Source: CAKSKB01 sp034186235 (GTDB lineage: Bacteria > Bacillota > Clostridia > HGM11514). Taken from it: a stretch of 10,968 bases of DNA. Position 1 is the first letter of the stretch, and each line of letters begins with the position of its first letter. The translations under genes and the position numbers were made by a program. The stretch spans positions 1-10,968 of the forward strand of contig JAXGBA010000133.1 of assembly GCA_034186235.1 (NCBI GenBank). Reading direction: 5' to 3'. Under the pieces are notes generated by a model. That model had not been told where the DNA came from, did no database searches, and saw only the letters and a list, made by a program, of their open reading frames with translations. Positions 7,758 to 10,968 of the stretch are shown here, piece after piece.

Positions 7758-7785
7758 ATTATAACACTCTTTTCAAAAATTGCAA
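7758..7785 (-). promoter_or_regulatory. Promoter of the amidohydrolase-deacetylase operon
   Basis: Minus strand: -35 TTGCAA (7780-7785), a 16-base spacer and consensus -10 TATAAT (7758-7763), with a second overlapping TATAAT at 7752-7757. It lies about 15 bases before the purine-rich ribosome-binding site of the gene starting at 7730. Confidence 0.6.
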
Positions 7786-7792
7786 TAAAAAC

Positions 7793-7813
7793 TTGCAACC
7801 GACTTTGTTGCAA
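7793..7813. promoter_or_regulatory. 21-bp inverted repeat, candidate operator
   Basis: Perfect 7-bp arms TTGCAAC (7793-7799) and GTTGCAA (7807-7813) separated by CGACTTT. It lies directly upstream of the -35 of the minus-strand promoter and about 85 bases upstream of the plus-strand -10. A further TTGCAA is that -35 itself (7780-7785). The placement between divergent genes suits a regulator site, but the arms do not match a regulon I can name. Confidence 0.4.
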
Positions 7814-7896
7814 TCTGATACTTTTTTGTGCAAAGCATGAAAACAAGCCGAAAAAAGCGGTTGTGTTACGATATTTCATTTTTAATTTTTTTGTTT

Positions 7897-7902
7897 TATA
7901 AT
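7897..7902 (+). promoter_or_regulatory. Likely -10 element of the 863-residue exported-protein gene
   Basis: Consensus TATAAT in AT-rich DNA, 18 bases before the AAGGAG ribosome-binding site (7921-7926). The base run 17 positions upstream (TTTCAT, 7874-7879) is a poor -35, so the promoter may need an activator or an alternative -35. Confidence 0.4.
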
Positions 7903-7937
7903 TAGAATAGAAAAAAATATAAGGAGTGAACAAGTCA

Positions 7938-10529
7938 ATGAAAACTTTTTCGACAAAACGCATTATTTCGTTCATTGCGGCTTTAGCGATGATTATAACC
8001 TCGCTCGCAGCGGTTACCGTTTCTGCCGCACCCGACCTGACACAGGATTTTGTAAAGACATTTAAAGAATCCAACTCAACCGCCCAGGCGGCAGATTCGC
8101 TCATTAGAACAAAAGACGCATGGGGCAGCTATCCTGCTCAGCCGCAGGCTTATATGCTCAGAGGCGGCAACGATATTCAGGGCAGAAACAGCGGCGATAT
8201 TGAGTCAAATGCCGACAACGATATTACTCTTTTTGACGGCACAACAGGTTCTGCAGTCAATATTATTCCGGGAGCAACCGGGGTTTCGGGCAGTACAAAC
8301 ACCGTCTATGGTATAACAGTTGCCGGGCAGGAAAACACGGCTTCCCCAACCCCCCGCGCATGGTTTGACAAATCAACGCTTAAAGATAATGACAAAATTG
8401 TTGTAAGCGTTTATGTAAAAGCTTCAAATTCAGGTAAAAAAACAAAATTTACGCTCGGAATTCTGAACAACTCCCAGCCCGCTTACGACTATAATGTATT
8501 CACCGATACTTACGGCAGAGAAGGCATGGATGTAACCGATACATGGAAAAAGTTCAGCGGTGTAATCACAATCCCGACAGGATTTGAAAGCGCTTCCATG
8601 AGCACAAAAGATTGGTATACATTCCAGATGGGTTATCCGCAGAATACGACGGAAGCAAAAATAAATGTTTCCTGCATTTATGCCGCAAAGGCAAAGGCGG
8701 TTGACATTAAAACCGATATTGACAGTGCTGTTGCAGCCCCCGGCGATACGCTTAACGCTTCTGCCGAAATTCTCAATCAGGTAGGCACAACCGGCGGCGT
8801 TTCGCAGGATGTCACATGGTACATAACCGATAAAACGAGAGCAAACATCATAACCGACGGGATAACCGTATCGGCGGACGGCAAAATCACCGTTTCCGAC
8901 GCAGCAGAAAACGGAACGTACTATGCTGTTGCCGTTGCAAATGCCGACGAAACAATGGTTTCGGGCAAGGCGTTTCAGGTTAAAGGCGGAGCAATTAATG
9001 TTTCAAAGGATTTTGTAAAAACATTTAAAGAATCCAACTCCACCGCCCAGGCGGCGGATTCACTCGTAAAAACAAAGCCGGGAGAAGACGGCGCTTATAT
9101 GCTTAGAGGCGGAAATGATTACAACGGAAGAAACTCCGGTTTTCCGGAGACAGGCGGCGATATGTCTTTGACTTATTTCGACGGCGGTTCCGGTAAATCG
9201 GCGATAATGTTAAAGCATGAAAAGGCAGAATCCGACACAACGAACGAAGCCAACGCAGTTCACGGGACATCGCTTATAACACCGGAATCAAGTGGCGGTA
9301 TACCCAGAACGTGGTTTGACAAATCAGGTCTCAAGCCGGGCGACAAGCTTGTTGTAAGCATATATGCAAAAACCGTTGAAGAAGGCAAGATCACAAAGTT
9401 CAACCTTGGATTAAGCAAATACAACTTACCCTCGGCAACAGTCTTTACCGACACATACGGTAAAAGCGGCATGGAGGTTAATAACGAATGGAAAAAGTTT
9501 GCCGGCGTTATTACCGTTCCGAGTGACTTTACCACAACTGATGTGTATACGCTCCATTTCGGCTTTGCGCAGAACACCAAGATGGAAAAGATGGCTGTTT
9601 CCTGCATTTATGCGGCGACAGCAAAGGCTGTTGACATAAACGCAAGCCTTTCAAAAGAGACCGCACAGCCGGGCGATACGCTCACCGCTTCGGCAGAAAT
9701 TCTCAATCAGATAGGCACAACTGCGGGCGTTTCGCAGGATGTCAACTGGTATGTGGCAAATGAGGACAGAAGCGAAGTTCTTACGGATTCCGGCATAACC
9801 GTTTCGGAGGACGGAACCGTTTCAATTGCAGACAGCGCCGAAAAGGGCACATACTATATCGTTGCAATGTCCGCAAACAACAGGAAGATGCTCAAAGGCG
9901 CAAAGCTCTTGGTTGAAGGAAAGGACTGTTCAATTAACCTTACAAAAACGGGTAACGGCAGCGTTTCTTACGAAAAAACCGACGGCACTTCCGTAACGCT
10001 TTCAGACGGTGCAAACACGGTTGAAGGCGGCAACAGCGCCTTCACGTTTACTCCAGATGAAGGATATGAAATAACATCGATTGAATTCGGCGGCGCATCA
10101 ATCCCCATTTCGGATAAACACGGATTTTCATCGATTCTCACAATTGACGGCACAAAGGAGCTTAAAGTAACATTTTCCGTAAGGTCTCCCGAAGCGCCTT
10201 CTGTTTCGTCGGAAGATCCGATATTCGTCGCAAATTACGACTATACCCATCTTGTTCAAGGTGCGGCGCCTTCAAATGCAATACTCGGGTATGCAACGCT
10301 TGACCTCGGATACGGTAACACGATTTCGGAATGCGGATATATTCTCGCAAACGAAAGCGGCAAAACCGTTACGCTGCCTGCGTATGTTATCCCGTCGGGC
10401 GGCGGAAAATACGGTATCAGAGCCGTAGGCGCAGCGCTCACGGCAGGAGTGTACAAATTCACACCGTATGTTAAGCTTGCGGACAATACCGTAATTTACG
10501 GCACCGAAAAAACAGTAACGATTTCATAA
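7938..10529 (+). CDS. Large exported protein with tandem jelly-roll/Ig-like modules
   Basis: Secreted protein of 863 residues; not a characterised family I recognise. The ATG at 7938 is preferred to an in-frame GTG at 7926, which overlaps the ribosome-binding site. Residues 1-30 are a Sec signal peptide (KTFSTKR, hydrophobic core, VSA/A cleavage). Mature layout: module copy 1, residues 33-353 (predicted beta-sandwich to ~254, Ig-like part from ~255), module copy 2, residues 354-662 (Ig-like part from ~565), an InlB-B-repeat-like domain ~663-749 (GNGSVSY...FTFTPDEGYEITSIEF...KELKVTF), and a C-terminal beta domain ~760-863 (ECGYIL...GKYGIRAVG...YGTEKTVTI). The beta-sandwich pattern (RTWFDKSGLKPGDKLVVSIY, then EWKKFAGVITVP) recalls CBM4/9-type carbohydrate-binding modules, so glycan or surface binding is inferred. 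There is no LPXTG, SLH or catalytic motif; anchoring is unknown. Preceded by a strong ribosome-binding site, followed by a terminator and a paralog. Confidence 0.88.
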   Translation: MKTFSTKRIISFIAALAMIITSLAAVTVSAAPDLTQDFVKTFKESNSTAQAADSLIRTKDAWGSYPAQPQAYMLRGGNDIQGRNSGDIESNADNDITLFDGTTGSAVNIIPGATGVSGSTNTVYGITVAGQENTASPTPRAWFDKSTLKDNDKIVVSVYVKASNSGKKTKFTLGILNNSQPAYDYNVFTDTYGREGMDVTDTWKKFSGVITIPTGFESASMSTKDWYTFQMGYPQNTTEAKINVSCIYAAKAKAVDIKTDIDSAVAAPGDTLNASAEILNQVGTTGGVSQDVTWYITDKTRANIITDGITVSADGKITVSDAAENGTYYAVAVANADETMVSGKAFQVKGGAINVSKDFVKTFKESNSTAQAADSLVKTKPGEDGAYMLRGGNDYNGRNSGFPETGGDMSLTYFDGGSGKSAIMLKHEKAESDTTNEANAVHGTSLITPESSGGIPRTWFDKSGLKPGDKLVVSIYAKTVEEGKITKFNLGLSKYNLPSATVFTDTYGKSGMEVNNEWKKFAGVITVPSDFTTTDVYTLHFGFAQNTKMEKMAVSCIYAATAKAVDINASLSKETAQPGDTLTASAEILNQIGTTAGVSQDVNWYVANEDRSEVLTDSGITVSEDGTVSIADSAEKGTYYIVAMSANNRKMLKGAKLLVEGKDCSINLTKTGNGSVSYEKTDGTSVTLSDGANTVEGGNSAFTFTPDEGYEITSIEFGGASIPISDKHGFSSILTIDGTKELKVTFSVRSPEAPSVSSEDPIFVANYDYTHLVQGAAPSNAILGYATLDLGYGNTISECGYILANESGKTVTLPAYVIPSGGGKYGIRAVGAALTAGVYKFTPYVKLADNTVIYGTEKTVTIS
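8034..8996 (+). repeat. Intragenic tandem module, copy 1
   Basis: First of two in-frame copies of a ~320-residue module (residues 33-353 of the exported protein), period 963 bases. It starts directly after the signal peptide with DFVKTFKESNSTAQAADSL and carries YMLRGGND..GRNSG, RAWFDKS, FTDTYGREGM, TWKKFSGVI, VSCIYAA, ASAEILNQVGTTGGVSQDV and the Ig-like tail. Each copy has a single Cys, in VSCIYAA. Confidence 0.9.
8997..9923 (+). repeat. Intragenic tandem module, copy 2
   Basis: Second copy (residues 354-662), slightly shorter: the beta-sandwich part is about 11 residues shorter than in copy 1. The first 19 residues from DFVKT match copy 1 exactly, and those 57 bases differ at only four positions, all silent. 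The middle has diverged, while VSCIYAA and ASAEILNQ.GTT.GVSQDV are again closely kept. Confidence 0.9.
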
Positions 10530-10562
10530 AACCTCAAATGTAATAACACTTTTTTACCTCAA

Positions 10563-10608
10563 GAGCTGCGGCAAGATGATTTAGTCTTGCCGCAGCTCCC
10601 TTCTTTTT
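10563..10608 (+). terminator. Strong intrinsic terminator
   Basis: Perfect 14-bp GC-rich stem (10563-10576 with 10585-10598), eight-base loop, then CCTTCTTTTTG. It lies 33 bases after the stop of the exported-protein gene and separates it from the paralog. Confidence 0.9.
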
Positions 10609-10636
10609 GACAGGCAAAGCCTTAATATGATACATT
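10607..10636 (+). promoter_or_regulatory. Candidate promoter of the downstream paralog
   Basis: Consensus -35 TTGACA (10607-10612) begins in the T-tract of the preceding terminator. An 18-base spacer leads to TACATT (10631-10636), preceded by TGA, an extended -10. It would give a leader of about 100 bases before the ATG at 10746. A TATACT at 10709-10714 is an alternative -10 without a good -35. Confidence 0.45.
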
Positions 10637-10745
10637 TTTAAAAAAACTGCGTAATTCCGCTGCCGAAACAGAACGGATTATGGTATTTTATTTAAAAAAA
10701 ATAAATGATATACTATAGGTAAATGATTTATAAGGAGGCAATACC

Positions 10746-10968
10746 ATGAAACGAATAATCCCTTTATTTTTAACTTTGGCGCTGATTCTCACCTGTATGG
10801 TTCGGGTGACGGTTTCTGCTTCGGCGGATCTTTCGGCGGATTTCGTAAAAACTTATGTTGAACAGGATTCGACAAAGAGGGCGGACGAAAATCTCATCAA
10901 GGAAACCCCGGCCGGAAAAGACTGCTATATGCTTTGGTCGGGCGCAGATATCGGCGGAAGAAATTGCA
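10746..10968 (+). CDS. Exported paralog carrying the same N-terminal module (cut by window end)
   Basis: Partial gene: only the first 74 codons are in the window, and it runs off the right edge. The start is firm: AAGGAGG with a 7-base spacer to ATG. It opens with a signal peptide (MKRIIPLFLTLALILTC, then VTVSASA and a likely cleavage before DLS). The mature start DLSADFVKTYVEQDSTKRAD, then NLI..., CYMLWSGAD and GGRNC align with the module of the upstream protein (DFVKTFKE..ST..AD.LI...YMLRGGND..GRN), so this is a diverged member of the same family. Its full length and remaining domains cannot be seen. The terminator and candidate promoter between the genes suggest separate transcription. Confidence 0.85.
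   Translation, partial: MKRIIPLFLTLALILTCMVRVTVSASADLSADFVKTYVEQDSTKRADENLIKETPAGKDCYMLWSGADIGGRNC

Noticed and set aside
7793..7807. CcpA-type cre site
   Set aside because: The left half and central CG fit the consensus, but the right half misses at three informative positions; the 21-bp inverted repeat is centred elsewhere.
7727..8104. Minus-strand open frame across the divergent intergenic region
   Set aside because: Overlaps the promoter region and the signal peptide of the exported protein on the other strand; translation looks like AT-rich noncoding DNA.
10440..10529. Sortase or S-layer anchor at the end of the exported protein
   Set aside because: No LPXTG-like motif, hydrophobic tail with basic end, or SLH repeats; the protein simply ends in a beta-rich region.
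1..10968. CRISPR array, tRNA/rRNA, insertion sequence or prophage
   Set aside because: No short spaced direct repeats, cloverleaf-like tRNA sequences, rRNA stretches or transposase/integrase motifs were seen by eye on either strand.

Overview
The window looks like chromosomal DNA from an uncultured, probably gut- or rumen-type clostridial Firmicute. This is inferred from strong Shine-Dalgarno sites (AAGGAG/AAGGAGG), AT-rich intergenic gaps with sigma-A-like promoters, the Asp23/Gls24 - FakA (DAK2) - RecG gene order known from Bacillota, and large secreted Ig/jelly-roll proteins. I cannot name a species. No RNA genes, CRISPR arrays, transposases or phage genes were seen.

Left half, all on the minus strand. 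Read in the direction of transcription from position 7730 down to 200, the genes are: an amidohydrolase and a CE4-type deacetylase (a tightly coupled pair); an Asp23/Gls24 protein, fatty-acid kinase FakA and RecG helicase (a compact operon with its own promoter); mannonate dehydratase UxuA with its own promoter and a strong terminator; and a lipoprotein with a helical repeat region and a C-terminal wall-type module. The leftmost 200 bases hold two hairpins and no gene.

Right half, plus strand. Position 7731-7937 is a divergent intergenic region. After it come an 863-residue exported protein made of two copies of a ~320-residue module (a predicted beta-sandwich plus an Ig-like domain), an InlB-like repeat and a C-terminal beta domain. 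A strong terminator follows, then the first 223 bases of a second exported protein whose mature N-terminus begins with the same module. This family is the least familiar content of the window; I do not recognise it as a characterised family.

Functional picture. UxuA indicates growth on glucuronate-containing glycans such as glucuronoxylan or pectin-associated sugars. The amidohydrolase/CE4 pair and the secreted putative glycan-binding proteins would fit a carbohydrate-using lifestyle, but no glycoside hydrolase or transporter is visible, so that link is inference. Asp23-FakA-RecG is housekeeping: envelope and fatty-acid metabolism plus replication-fork repair.
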